DNA of 64,000 nucleotides. Source: Gnetum montanum. Its lineage: Eukaryota > Streptophyta > Gnetopsida > Gnetales > Gnetaceae. The stretch spans positions 100,400 through 164,399 of the forward strand of contig MNCI01030106.1 in the NCBI GenBank assembly GCA_015680685.1, in the 5' to 3' direction. The notes below the pieces were generated by a model that was not told where the DNA came from, made no database searches, and saw nothing but the letters and a program-made list of their open reading frames with translations. Position numbers and translations under genes: made by a program. Shown piece after piece: positions 37,870 to 50,852 of the stretch (position 1 is the first letter of the stretch; the number at the start of each line of letters is the position of its first letter).

Positions 37870-38265
37870 CCAAAGTGGTGGCCATTTGGGCTATCACATT
37901 AAGAATGTAATTTTCCTTTCTTGGTACATGTTCGATGGTTACATGTTCAAACTCGTTAAATAGTTCAACAATGTAAGATTTATACACTTTCATGATGACA
38001 TCTTTATTGTTGAAGGTTCCATTAACTTGGTTGACTATTAGTTGGGAGTCACTATAGATTTTAAGCTTGGATAAGTTGTAATATTGAGCTAGCTTAATCC
38101 CATGTATAAGTACTTCATATTCAACCATGTTGTTAGTCATGGGTTATGCAAAATTGATGGCTTTAAGGATAGGAGCTTTGCCAGGAGGTATAAGCATTAT
38201 TCTTGCTCCACATCCTTTTTTGGAAGAGGCACCATCCACTCTTAGTATCCAGGTGTTTAAGTTCA
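37870..38265 (-). pseudogene. Element B: archaeal-type RNase H (aRH) N-terminal to RT
   Basis: On the minus strand: ILRVDGASSKKGCGARIMLI (first catalytic Asp in VDG, about 38233), TNNMVEYEVLIHGIKLAQYY (catalytic Glu), KLKIYSDSQLIVNQVNGTFN (second Asp in SDSQ, about 38050), HVPRKEN and NVIAQMATTL. In the last block the usual fourth Asp is Asn (about 37901). The pattern is that of the RVT_3/archaeal RNase HI domain, which Tat-lineage gypsy elements acquired in addition to their own RNase H. One stop interrupts it near 38145. It is in one continuous frame with the RT fingers (37061-38140), so its place before RT is not due to rearranged fragments. Confidence 0.85.
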
Positions 38266-38287
38266 TGAAATCTAAAAAATTAATCCT

Positions 38288-39610
38288 CTAATCAAGGTAA
38301 TAATGATCATCATATAAATTCAGCTCATCTTCTAATATTTCATTGGTTAGAATCTCACTTTCATCCTTATCATTTCCTAATGGTGGTGGGTCATCAAAAA
38401 GAAAAGTTCTTCCATCATGTTGGTGGTATGGTAAAGTATCTTCATACACCGTTTCATAGTCCCTAAAAGCTTGATAATATTGGGTAGAATACATGTAGGA
38501 AAAAGGGTTTAAGCCTAGAGTTTCTTCCATATCAACATTCATCAAATATTTGCCAAGTCCTGGCTCAACCACTCCAACAAAAAGGTTGGTATTTTGATTT
38601 CCTAGAGATTTACTTTGTTGATAAAAAGTTGTTACCACTTGCTTATAAAAGGGTTCTGTAGGTATGATCATTTATTCAGATTTTCCTTTGATAGGGATTA
38701 ATAGTTTCAAGAAATCTAACCTAAAGAAGCCCCCAAACATGGCTTCAAAAGTCCTAGATAAGAGCACACCATAAGTAGGAGACATATAAACTACTAAGAT
38801 ATCTGTGTAACATGTAAATGTGTGGTATTGTTTAAGTTGCAATTTCACTCCTTTTGATGTTTCCACTAAAGGTACATCAGATCCATCGAGTTGAAGCACA
38901 CTTTTTGTTTGTGGTATCATTTGTGCTCCTAAAGCCTTACATACCTCAAGAGGCATGACACTAATAGTTGTGCTGAAATCCATCAAACAATTATGGACAT
39001 TCCTTATTAAAATAATTAGCATTGTTAGGAAAGTAAGTTGCTCTTTCTTGCTTGACATGGAATTGTTTGCATTCTATATTGATAGTGCATTTGGACTTTT
39101 TTGCAAAGTGAACTTGCCTTTTTGGGATTGGGGATTTTTCTTTTTCAATTTCAGGTGTATGAACTAAATTCTAAATCACCTCTTTCATTTTATTAAAGTG
39201 TAGGATATCATACATCAAAATGATGGCTTTAACTCTTTTTAAATCCTCAACCAGATCATAAGTCTTATATACATATTTGGCTTCCTGTTGAGGTGGGGCT
39301 CTTCTAGGTAGAGAAGGGGAGTTTTTTTATTGTGGGGGATGTACTTGAGATGGCTTAGTTTGGTTGTTTGTATTGTTTGGACTAGGAACTCTTCTATTTG
39401 GGGGTGTGTAAGGATTATTCCTAGTTTGTGTCTGTGTGGTGTTTCCAATGTCACAAAGTCTATGGTAGCATGTGTTATGTGGATTGGGGTCACTTACCAT
39501 GACTTGTTCAAACAAAGGAGCTTCCTCATTCTCGGTTTCATGGGGTACATTAAGGACCATAACAAGGGGTTTCCCATTTTTTTGACCTTGGGTATGATCA
39601 TCATATAATG
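38288..39610 (-). pseudogene. Element B: aspartic protease and flanking linker
   Basis: The protease frame is 38672-39058: NCLMDFSTTISVMPLEVCKA carries the active site in damaged form (D-F-S where D-[SF]-G is usual). LQLDGSDVPLVE and ICYTDILVV-like TCYTDILVVYM come next, with SPTYGVLLSRTFEAMFGGFF at the end. The last block is the flap/closing region of Tat-type proteases. A further frame (38288-38671) is a linker rich in acidic and aromatic residues with no recognised domain. 39239-39560 is a Pro/Asn/Thr-rich linker of Gag-Pol. Confidence 0.75.
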
Positions 39611-39845
39611 CCTAGAATTGAGAAGAAGTTCTCTTAAAATGTTGCCTCATGTTATGAAGATGACAACAGTCATCATTGATTGATGAACTTGGCTTTTCTG
39701 GTTGTATAGGATCCTTGTTATTTCGCTTTAACTCAAACACTTCATTTGAAACTTTTTGTAGTGAACTTAATATTTGGGTCATACAATTCTTAGTTTGAGT
39801 TGTAGGTTCAACAAGGTTGGATATACCATTTGTGTTTATGATTGA

Positions 39846-40643
39846 TTAGATTAAGACTTTCGATTGGTCATCATTCAAACCAATGTTGGATGGTAGGAAT
39901 GAAGAAGATGTGAGACCTTGAAAATAGCTATATGTAGGCTGAGTTATTTGAAAGGGAGTGGAAGTTTGGAACATAACATTGGTCATTGGGAGAGTTAGTA
40001 GAAGTAGAGGGTTATATTGCATGGGGCTACCAACACTCATCATCCCAAATTGGGTTTGCATACTATTCATGAGGGTAATTTGCTCTAACTCTATGGCCTT
40101 AGCCATCACTCCTTGTATTTCTGTTATGTTGGGGTTAGATTTGATGGCATAGACAAAGAATGGATTAATGGTAGAGAGGTAGAAGTTGAGGATACCACTG
40201 GGTTGTGGCCGCATCTCACTTGGCACATAGGCAAGTTGGTGAAGGAATCTTAGGTTGTAATCCCAGACATTTTCCCTAGGTAGCATTCTTAAGCTTGTGA
40301 AGTTGCTTGATGCTATGGCTAGGCTAATGAACTTGTCAAATTGAAAGAACTTATTTTTGAATTCTTTCCATGAGTCAATAGAGGTGTTTGGGAGCATCAA
40401 AAATTGTTGGGTGGCTTTGCTTCTAAAAGTCATCACAAAGATCCTACATGCTATGTTGTTTTGAACAATGTTGTGGATACCTAGTAAGATTTCAAAACAT
40501 TGTATGTGTTTGCAGGCATCACTATTAGGGATTGTGGGATTGTAGAACAAGTTTATGTTCTGAAGCGACTTTGGGATATCATGCTAGTTGGTGAAGTTGA
40601 AGGGGTTGTTCACCAAGGAAGCTAGGGATTGATTGGTTGCCAT
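39846..40643 (-). pseudogene. Element B: gag
   Basis: The likely ATG is at 40641-40643 (MATNQSLASLVNNPFNF). One in-frame stop near 40583 separates it from the long open part 39846-40550. The Gag core is visible: ACRIFVMTFRSKATQQFLML, SIDSWKEFKNKFFQFDKF and MLPRENVWDYNLRFLHQLAY, the 'A..W...L....I.SW.E....F...F' pattern of retrotransposon Gag. A Gln/Pro-rich C-terminus follows. No zinc knuckle was seen. Gag of B is not closely similar to Gag of A, D or the young element, as expected for another lineage. Confidence 0.8.
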
Positions 40644-41314
40644 CCTAGTTTAAGTTCGCTTAAGAATAGAACTTGGAAAACATGAAGCTCATCATTTCCT
40701 TAATGTAAGGTGATGTGTAGTTGGTCGGCTAGGGGCAGAGGAGAGTTCGCTCATAAAATGAAAAATTATAAAATATGAATGTTAAAATAAAACTATAATA
40801 TTAAGAAAAGAAAAATTGTGTAATATATATAAATTTTTAAACAAAACATTAAAATATGCTATTAGAAAAATAAATGCATGAAATTGCAACATAGATAAAA
40901 TCTAAAATAAAATAGTAAATGAAAATTTCAGAAAAATAAACTTAAAAAATTGAATAGTTAAATAAAACTACCTTACCAAATTTAGGACTCAGGTAAGGAC
41001 AACAAAAACACAAATCTGAAAATGAGATTGGAAAATGAGGGTTTTTAGAAAAGATCACAAATGGATGATGAAACTCAAAAATTTTTAGGAGACAAACTTT
41101 TAAGATCAAAAATAGGAGGGCTTGAAAATTCTTAAAAAAAGATTTTTCAATACAAGGACTAAAAATAGAAATTTTAGCAAAAAAACCAAGTTTTAAATAG
41201 GGAAAATGAAATTTTCAGGAAATGAAAATAAAACAAAAAGATAAAATTTTGATATTTTAGAAAATGAAAAAACAAAACCTTGAGAAATCATCCCTTCTTC
41301 TAATGTCAAAAAGG
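40644..41314 (-). mobile_element. Element B: 5' untranslated leader
   Basis: Very A/T-rich leader between gag and the 5' LTR. Next to the LTR the minus strand reads CCTTTTTGACATTAGAAGAAGGG, which must include the primer site, but I could not assign the tRNA. Confidence 0.55.
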
Positions 41315-43287
41315 TGTTGATGCATAAATTTTAGATGCACCAACATTGGGAAAGAAAACTTGTTCAAAGAGACTATTGCGTAAGGTGCCTCCCATATGGG
41401 TATAGAAACTTAGGAATAGTCTTAGCTTGAGAGGGCTATGTGACATTTTGAAAACTAAAAAAAAATAAAAAATTAGGAATTTAAATTTAATAATAGTCTT
41501 GAATTCAAGAATACAATAAATAATTAAAAATAAATTTTCTTGGTCTCGTTGGTGCTACTGGTCCATTATTGCCAGGAGTACCCATGACCAGGTAAGAAAA
41601 CTATGATCGTCACCTAAAGAGGGAGAGAGAGAGCGATGCCACTACTATATGCTATACACTACCATGTGCTCTTGTCATGCTGCATAGTTAAGAGAGAGGG
41701 AGCAAAGAAGGAGAGAGAAATTTTCCACTACAGTTTGCATGGGGTAGCAACTACGATCATTTAGAGCCTGCTACATGCATTGCCATGCACCAATGCATAC
41801 ATGTGCCCAGCCACTATGAGAGAGGGGAAAATTGTCTATCAACTATTGTTAACTACTGTACCAACCCATCTATCATGCACCTATTGACATCTACTACACA
41901 CGTGTCATTGGGAGGGAGGAAAATAGAATCTCATGCACCTCACGAGTGATCAGATCGAGAGGGAAAAGAGAGGGTACTCACCATAGTCTACCTCATGCTG
42001 GTTACTATTGGTTGCTGACACGACTACTGGTTTGTCTTCCACTATTACCAAAATGTGCACGCTAGAGAGAGAGAAGGCTCTACTTGATGATCTCCCTGTC
42101 ACGCATACCTACAATAGCTCCACTTGTACAACCTACACACTGTTGATGCATAAATACAAAATAAGGAAACTACCATCTCCTAGTTTCCTAGTTGGCTACC
42201 CGTAGGTTTTGACATTGCCTTGTCCAAGAGGGAGAAGGCCACCCAATCTATCCCCATTCTCTATGTGCCAGAGGCCCACTTATAACCACCCATGGGTAGT
42301 TTAAATGTTCACTTTCTTCATGAATCTATCACCACCACCACCATGCAAGTGTAACTGTAGCCATGTTTGGTGTCAGTTATGCCCATGACACCTGCCATGA
42401 ATGGCCACCACCTGTAGCTTCATAACTCCTACCACCCTAGTCATGCATAAACATTATTCCTCCTACAACTGCAAATGCTGCTATGACCAAAACAAGGCTT
42501 TTGTCAATATTCCCAATAAGAATAGAATTTTCTTTCAAACCTTAACAAGCTGTGAAATCATAATAACAAATATTTTGAGTCTCTTGAATTCGCAGTCACC
42601 ACAAATGTTGTTTTAAAAAGTTGGTACTAGAGCAGTGAGTGAGGGAAAAATAGGAACCAATTGATAGGAACCAATTGAAAGAAACATGAAAGAATTCTAA
42701 CGCTAACATGAAAGATTCAAAGTATGTATCTTTTTGTAATGGCAATAGAGTTGTTTAGACCTGTGGTGGAATGTTTAATATTGGAAAAATGCCAAGCAAA
42801 TTTAACTTAGATCACAAATTGTTTCAACCTTTTTTCGTTAACCAACAAGCTTAAATTTGTAATGGTTGTGTCTACTTTTCCATACAACATAATGTTTATG
42901 GGTCTTGTTATTGTTTTCTTTTATAAAAATCTATACCATAAAATGTGGTGGCTAGGTTCTTCATGGGTGAATCTTTTTAATATTTAAAGTAAATTTTCCT
43001 CTTATTAAGGTGAGACCTTAGATGATCAAAACTTGTTTCTTGAATATGGTTTTAAAAGGGGTTTGACCAAGAATTTTCCACTTAATGATATCTCAGTTAT
43101 AGTTAAACAAAAATTTCAGTCTTTTTTTACTTGGTAGCTCTACTTTTAGCAATCATCCTCAGTTAAATTTTTGGCATACAATTACTAATAATATGTTGCC
43201 TCTACATTTTCCAATATGCTAGCATCTACTTGCTTATTACTATTGATCATGGCCCTATGCCTAGCATGGGCAAGGTTGACATCAACA
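41315..43287 (-). mobile_element. Element B: 5' LTR
   Basis: It begins TGTTGATGCATAAA and ends GACATCAACA, forming short inverted termini (TGTTGATG/CATCAACA). It is homologous to 31855-33477. Within it a minus-strand-independent open frame (42008-42205) looks like chance. The flanks ('ctagg' left of the 3' LTR, 'ccaca' right of this one) do not form a clear target-site duplication. Confidence 0.85.
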
Positions 43288-46023
43288 CCACACACTTGCA
43301 CAACTAGCCCTAGTACGGTTGAGGGATTCTTGAGGAGCTCGTAATATCTATCACGAAATTTGCGAGCATCCTCAGACATCTGCTTATACTAGATGCATCC
43401 AGTGTGAAGAAGTTGATCCAAGAGCTCTAATAGCTTGATGGGAAATGGTGTGTACTTTGACCAATCCTTGTACTCAAAGTTTGGCCTTAGGGTAGCTTAT
43501 CTTATAGCTGCCAACAATGTGGGCTAGTTGCTTGTCGTAATGCTAGACCTAGAAGCCTTGTTATTGTTGGCCATAGCCTTGGGTGGCCTAGCCATTGGTT
43601 TGGCCTTGGCTAGCTTAGCTTCATTGGCCACTATTACTATAGTTGTGGTTGCTTGTTTGTCCTTGTCCTTGTCCTTGTCTTTCTTAGCATGCAAGTTTTA
43701 ATAGGTCATGTAGGCCAAGTCCTTGCTAGCCTCTGCCACATCCTAAATGCTCTTGGTTTGAGGAAATGCTTGGTTCAAGGATTGCAGGGAAAGGTCATAT
43801 AGCTTTGACTTAATGAAGTTGTTCACTACACCTTTAAGAATGGTCAGCAGATGTGTTTCTACAATAGTCTCACGAATCTCATTAAGTGATGCACTCCAAC
43901 ATTGAATGAATTTTTGCATAGGCTCTAAGTGGCCTTGTTAATTTTCATCAACTAATCTAGGGTCACCTCAAGCTTCAAGTTATTCTTGAAGTGCATGATG
44001 AATTGGCTAAGCAATTCCTGTAAAGAAGAAATGGTGGCCCTGGGGAGTGGATGGTACTAATCTAGTCTCTTATTGATTACGGACATGATGAAAATATGGA
44101 TAATGACATGTGGCCATGCTTGTAGTAGGAGGCATTCAGATCTAAAGGCCACTAGCTGAGCATTGGAATTCCCTTCACCATTGTATTTGATGAATTACTG
44201 TAGCGAGACCCCATCAAGCAATGCTAGTGGTGGAACTATAGGACTAAGTGGATCATCCTAGTAGAAGTCCATTGGATGGACCATATCAAAGGAGGTAGCC
44301 TTAAGCTACTTGACCTCTTTAGTTAGAGTCTAAATAAGTTGGAATGCTTAATCTAGACTTGTGGAAGTTGTGGTAGGTTACGTTGGTTGTGCTACCCACT
44401 ATGTCATATGGGTAGCCCATGACCTGGCCCTAGGTTATGCGACCATCCATGATGCTTGTTGCATGGACTATGCCATGGACACATTGGCTAGTTTCCACCA
44501 TGTGCTTGTGGGTTGGGCCATTATAAAGGATGTTAACATGATAAGTAGGATAAAGGATGCTTAAGTTGTATGTGGTGAAGGAATGTGCACAATGTGCACA
44601 TGAGGTTGCAGAGGCATAATAGTTACTAGCATAGATGATGGAACAGACTGCGAAGGTATGAAAAAGGGCAAGCTAAAACGAAGTGCAACATCCTAGTGCA
44701 TGTGTTGTGTTTGGTGAGTCATCATCACAGGTATGGACCTAGGAGATGATACCAAGCTTATGACTATCTTCAAAAAGATAGATGAACAAGATTGTGGAGG
44801 AACAAAAGTAGAGGTTGTCCATTGGAACATGGTGTGTAAAGAGTTTTCATGCTCAGATCAAGCTTTAAACTCATCCTACTATTTTTGTAGGGGTTCCTCG
44901 TAGTTTGTCCCTGCCTCACACCCAAGGTTTTGGATCAAGTTATCGAGCATCCACTAGTAGGACTCTATGAGTGGAATGAAATACATAGCAAAGGGGGAAG
45001 TATTCCTTCCTATTTTAGTGTATGAGCTCAAAACTTTGTTTAGCCTTCATTTCTTGGCAATCTACATATAGACTTGCATAGAGCTTTACACAAATGAAGC
45101 TATACTGCTCATCGTTTAGCACCATGAACTCGAGAGGTAGGTTGTGCAACCTAAAGGATTACCTTTGTTCTGCTAAGATAGGACTAAGAGGATGGTTGAT
45201 CTAGATTTCTTGTTGAATGGGTTGAATAACAACTGTGCTTGAAGTAGAGGTCAAAGGCTACTTAGTGTTCATGATGCAAAAGGGGAAATGTGAAAAATTG
45301 CTAGCTACATAAGGTAGGAAAAAGGCTAACTCTGTTGAGCAGTGAAATGGCTAAGTATGAAAATGTAAAAAAAAAAATGGCTAAGTATAAAACTACTGAA
45401 AAAAGTGGCTAAGTATGAAAAACATAAGATAAATGACATAGTGTAAACTACTGAAAAAATGGCTAACTCTAAAACTATGCTCACTATGCCAGAGCCAACT
45501 ATGTTGAGAGCTAGCTATGCTCTCTTGAACACCTAGAATTTAGCCAAGTGTTGGATATACACTCTAGTGTTGTTAAGCGAGCTTTATGGGGAGTCAACGA
45601 TGGGACCCAATCTACACCAATGGTTTGTAGACAACTCCTACACTGGCCTAATATTTAGCTTCTACCATGGTAGGTCCATAGGGCTGTGAGGTCTATGCTA
45701 GCTTGGAGCTAGCAATGGTAGTGGAGAGAGCACACAAGGCAACAACCAAGGGAGAGTATAGAAGGAAATGACACTGGTCCTCCTAGCACCAAAAAACTGT
45801 AGCAACCAAAAATGTTAGAGCTTGGAATGGTACATTGAGAGGTTCACAGTCATACAACTTGACCCTGCATCTACATGATGGCCTACTAGAAATGGAGATG
45901 GGGTGCCTATAATGGTCTTGTCAATTGAACTAGGACTTATGGGGTGTTATGCCAAAATGAATGCCAAGGTTTTGCACGATGTTTGCAATGTCCATGGTGT
46001 CAACTAGGGTGAGTGTAGTTGAG
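41445..46023. repeat. Direct repeat copy 1 (4579 bases)
   Basis: This block reappears at 46092-50670 with a constant offset of 4647, including every open frame. It covers most of the 5' LTR of element B plus the gag region of element E. All spots compared were identical. Confidence 0.95.
43288..46023 (-). pseudogene. Element E: gypsy gag, riddled with stops (copy 1)
   Basis: Reading minus-strand from about 45275, one frame can be followed through many stops to 43288. Recognisable Gag blocks are MQKFIQCWSASLNEIRETIV, HLLTILKGVVNNFIKSKLYD and DVAEASKDLAYMTY (about 43700-43930). Then come a KDKDKDKDK run from a (ccttgt)n repeat near 43657-43680, YTPFPIKLLELLDQLLHTG (about 43400-43450) and MSEDARKFRDRYYELLKNPS (43320-43379). 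This resembles Gag of Tat-type gypsy elements, with the 'PP....L..LL..L...G.I' block near the C-terminus. The frame runs directly into the LTR of element B, so B seems to have inserted into E. Confidence 0.6.
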
Positions 46024-46091
46024 NGGCTAGGGGCAGAGGAGAGTTCGCTCATAAAATGAAAAATTATAAAATATGAATGTTAAAATAAAAN
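46024..46091. other. Two single-N positions flanking a 66-base islet
   Basis: Isolated Ns stand at 46024 and 46091. The 66 bases between them match 40727-40792, the leader of element B. This is the join between the two copies of the 4.6-kb block and looks like a contig junction. Confidence 0.95.
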
Positions 46092-49000
46092 ATTTTGAAA
46101 ACTAAAAAAAAATAAAAAATTAGGAATTTAAATTTAATAATAGTCTTGAATTCAAGAATACAATAAATAATTAAAAATAAATTTTCTTGGTCTCGTTGGT
46201 GCTACTGGTCCATTATTGCCAGGAGTACCCATGACCAGGTAAGAAAACTATGATCGTCACCTAAAGAGGGAGAGAGAGAGCGATGCCACTACTATATGCT
46301 ATACACTACCATGTGCTCTTGTCATGCTGCATAGTTAAGAGAGAGGGAGCAAAGAAGGAGAGAGAAATTTTCCACTACAGTTTGCATGGGGTAGCAACTA
46401 CGATCATTTAGAGCCTGCTACATGCATTGCCATGCACCAATGCATACATGTGCCCAGCCACTATGAGAGAGGGGAAAATTGTCTATCAACTATTGTTAAC
46501 TACTGTACCAACCCATCTATCATGCACCTATTGACATCTACTACACACGTGTCATTGGGAGGGAGGAAAATAGAATCTCATGCACCTCACGAGTGATCAG
46601 ATCGAGAGGGAAAAGAGAGGGTACTCACCATAGTCTACCTCATGCTGGTTACTATTGGTTGCTGACACGACTACTGGTTTGTCTTCCACTATTACCAAAA
46701 TGTGCACGCTAGAGAGAGAGAAGGCTCTACTTGATGATCTCCCTGTCACGCATACCTACAATAGCTCCACTTGTACAACCTACACACTGTTGATGCATAA
46801 ATACAAAATAAGGAAACTACCATCTCCTAGTTTCCTAGTTGGCTACCCGTAGGTTTTGACATTGCCTTGTCCAAGAGGGAGAAGGCCACCCAATCTATCC
46901 CCATTCTCTATGTGCCAGAGGCCCACTTATAACCACCCATGGGTAGTTTAAATGTTCACTTTCTTCATGAATCTATCACCACCACCACCATGCAAGTGTA
47001 ACTGTAGCCATGTTTGGTGTCAGTTATGCCCATGACACCTGCCATGAATGGCCACCACCTGTAGCTTCATAACTCCTACCACCCTAGTCATGCATAAACA
47101 TTATTCCTCCTACAACTGCAAATGCTGCTATGACCAAAACAAGGCTTTTGTCAATATTCCCAATAAGAATAGAATTTTCTTTCAAACCTTAACAAGCTGT
47201 GAAATCATAATAACAAATATTTTGAGTCTCTTGAATTCGCAGTCACCACAAATGTTGTTTTAAAAAGTTGGTACTAGAGCAGTGAGTGAGGGAAAAATAG
47301 GAACCAATTGATAGGAACCAATTGAAAGAAACATGAAAGAATTCTAACGCTAACATGAAAGATTCAAAGTATGTATCTTTTTGTAATGGCAATAGAGTTG
47401 TTTAGACCTGTGGTGGAATGTTTAATATTGGAAAAATGCCAAGCAAATTTAACTTAGATCACAAATTGTTTCAACCTTTTTTCGTTAACCAACAAGCTTA
47501 AATTTGTAATGGTTGTGTCTACTTTTCCATACAACATAATGTTTATGGGTCTTGTTATTGTTTTCTTTTATAAAAATCTATACCATAAAATGTGGTGGCT
47601 AGGTTCTTCATGGGTGAATCTTTTTAATATTTAAAGTAAATTTTCCTCTTATTAAGGTGAGACCTTAGATGATCAAAACTTGTTTCTTGAATATGGTTTT
47701 AAAAGGGGTTTGACCAAGAATTTTCCACTTAATGATATCTCAGTTATAGTTAAACAAAAATTTCAGTCTTTTTTTACTTGGTAGCTCTACTTTTAGCAAT
47801 CATCCTCAGTTAAATTTTTGGCATACAATTACTAATAATATGTTGCCTCTACATTTTCCAATATGCTAGCATCTACTTGCTTATTACTATTGATCATGGC
47901 CCTATGCCTAGCATGGGCAAGGTTGACATCAACACCACACACTTGCACAACTAGCCCTAGTACGGTTGAGGGATTCTTGAGGAGCTCGTAATATCTATCA
48001 CGAAATTTGCGAGCATCCTCAGACATCTGCTTATACTAGATGCATCCAGTGTGAAGAAGTTGATCCAAGAGCTCTAATAGCTTGATGGGAAATGGTGTGT
48101 ACTTTGACCAATCCTTGTACTCAAAGTTTGGCCTTAGGGTAGCTTATCTTATAGCTGCCAACAATGTGGGCTAGTTGCTTGTCGTAATGCTAGACCTAGA
48201 AGCCTTGTTATTGTTGGCCATAGCCTTGGGTGGCCTAGCCATTGGTTTGGCCTTGGCTAGCTTAGCTTCATTGGCCACTATTACTATAGTTGTGGTTGCT
48301 TGTTTGTCCTTGTCCTTGTCCTTGTCTTTCTTAGCATGCAAGTTTTAATAGGTCATGTAGGCCAAGTCCTTGCTAGCCTCTGCCACATCCTAAATGCTCT
48401 TGGTTTGAGGAAATGCTTGGTTCAAGGATTGCAGGGAAAGGTCATATAGCTTTGACTTAATGAAGTTGTTCACTACACCTTTAAGAATGGTCAGCAGATG
48501 TGTTTCTACAATAGTCTCACGAATCTCATTAAGTGATGCACTCCAACATTGAATGAATTTTTGCATAGGCTCTAAGTGGCCTTGTTAATTTTCATCAACT
48601 AATCTAGGGTCACCTCAAGCTTCAAGTTATTCTTGAAGTGCATGATGAATTGGCTAAGCAATTCCTGTAAAGAAGAAATGGTGGCCCTGGGGAGTGGATG
48701 GTACTAATCTAGTCTCTTATTGATTACGGACATGATGAAAATATGGATAATGACATGTGGCCATGCTTGTAGTAGGAGGCATTCAGATCTAAAGGCCACT
48801 AGCTGAGCATTGGAATTCCCTTCACCATTGTATTTGATGAATTACTGTAGCGAGACCCCATCAAGCAATGCTAGTGGTGGAACTATAGGACTAAGTGGAT
48901 CATCCTAGTAGAAGTCCATTGGATGGACCATATCAAAGGAGGTAGCCTTAAGCTACTTGACCTCTTTAGTTAGAGTCTAAATAAGTTGGAATGCTTAATC

Positions 49001-50670
49001 TAGACTTGTGGAAGTTGTGGTAGGTTACGTTGGTTGTGCTACCCACTATGTCATATGGGTAGCCCATGACCTGGCCCTAGGTTATGCGACCATCCATGAT
49101 GCTTGTTGCATGGACTATGCCATGGACACATTGGCTAGTTTCCACCATGTGCTTGTGGGTTGGGCCATTATAAAGGATGTTAACATGATAAGTAGGATAA
49201 AGGATGCTTAAGTTGTATGTGGTGAAGGAATGTGCACAATGTGCACATGAGGTTGCAGAGGCATAATAGTTACTAGCATAGATGATGGAACAGACTGCGA
49301 AGGTATGAAAAAGGGCAAGCTAAAACGAAGTGCAACATCCTAGTGCATGTGTTGTGTTTGGTGAGTCATCATCACAGGTATGGACCTAGGAGATGATACC
49401 AAGCTTATGACTATCTTCAAAAAGATAGATGAACAAGATTGTGGAGGAACAAAAGTAGAGGTTGTCCATTGGAACATGGTGTGTAAAGAGTTTTCATGCT
49501 CAGATCAAGCTTTAAACTCATCCTACTATTTTTGTAGGGGTTCCTCGTAGTTTGTCCCTGCCTCACACCCAAGGTTTTGGATCAAGTTATCGAGCATCCA
49601 CTAGTAGGACTCTATGAGTGGAATGAAATACATAGCAAAGGGGGAAGTATTCCTTCCTATTTTAGTGTATGAGCTCAAAACTTTGTTTAGCCTTCATTTC
49701 TTGGCAATCTACATATAGACTTGCATAGAGCTTTACACAAATGAAGCTATACTGCTCATCGTTTAGCACCATGAACTCGAGAGGTAGGTTGTGCAACCTA
49801 AAGGATTACCTTTGTTCTGCTAAGATAGGACTAAGAGGATGGTTGATCTAGATTTCTTGTTGAATGGGTTGAATAACAACTGTGCTTGAAGTAGAGGTCA
49901 AAGGCTACTTAGTGTTCATGATGCAAAAGGGGAAATGTGAAAAATTGCTAGCTACATAAGGTAGGAAAAAGGCTAACTCTGTTGAGCAGTGAAATGGCTA
50001 AGTATGAAAATGTAAAAAAAAAAATGGCTAAGTATAAAACTACTGAAAAAAGTGGCTAAGTATGAAAAACATAAGATAAATGACATAGTGTAAACTACTG
50101 AAAAAATGGCTAACTCTAAAACTATGCTCACTATGCCAGAGCCAACTATGTTGAGAGCTAGCTATGCTCTCTTGAACACCTAGAATTTAGCCAAGTGTTG
50201 GATATACACTCTAGTGTTGTTAAGCGAGCTTTATGGGGAGTCAACGATGGGACCCAATCTACACCAATGGTTTGTAGACAACTCCTACACTGGCCTAATA
50301 TTTAGCTTCTACCATGGTAGGTCCATAGGGCTGTGAGGTCTATGCTAGCTTGGAGCTAGCAATGGTAGTGGAGAGAGCACACAAGGCAACAACCAAGGGA
50401 GAGTATAGAAGGAAATGACACTGGTCCTCCTAGCACCAAAAAACTGTAGCAACCAAAAATGTTAGAGCTTGGAATGGTACATTGAGAGGTTCACAGTCAT
50501 ACAACTTGACCCTGCATCTACATGATGGCCTACTAGAAATGGAGATGGGGTGCCTATAATGGTCTTGTCAATTGAACTAGGACTTATGGGGTGTTATGCC
50601 AAAATGAATGCCAAGGTTTTGCACGATGTTTGCAATGTCCATGGTGTCAACTAGGGTGAGTGTAGTTGAG
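46092..50670. repeat. Direct repeat copy 2 of 41445-46023; probable assembly duplication
   Basis: It repeats 41445-46023 at a constant offset of 4647, with no difference found in the stretches compared. The left boundary is exactly the N at 46091. The right boundary is where copy 1 ends at the N at 46024. Content: partial LTR of element B (46092-47934) and gag of element E (47935-50670). Confidence 0.95.
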
Positions 50671-50852
50671 GCTTCTAGTGTAAAATGAGAATTCAAATGC
50701 ATGAATATGTGTAGAAAAATAGTTAAATGCAAGTAAAATGAGTAAAAATGCCAAAAAATGCATTGGGAGTAAGCGAGGGAGAAAGCGGCACCATCCCAAA
50801 CAAGGGGAGCATAGTTAATTGCATGAAAGTTGAGGAGGTACACGGTGTACAA
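47935..50852 (-). pseudogene. Element E: gypsy gag (copy 2) and its 5' leader
   Basis: Up to 50670 this is the same as the copy at 43288-46023. Beyond it, unique sequence continues the element toward its 5' end (an open frame 50577-50852 spans this part but has no recognised domain). If the duplication is an artefact, 50671 onward is the true continuation of 46023. Confidence 0.55.

Noticed and set aside
42008-42205. Plus-strand frames 42008-42205, 42401-42616 and 44361-44564 and their copies at +4647
   Set aside because: They lie in LTR or antisense to gag, have no recognised domain, and their duplication only reflects the repeated 4.6-kb block.
43185-43379. A fused protein from gag into the LTR (similar end also at 33375-33563)
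   Set aside because: The shared C-terminal part is LTR sequence of element B read in frame by chance; it appears next to both LTRs for that reason.
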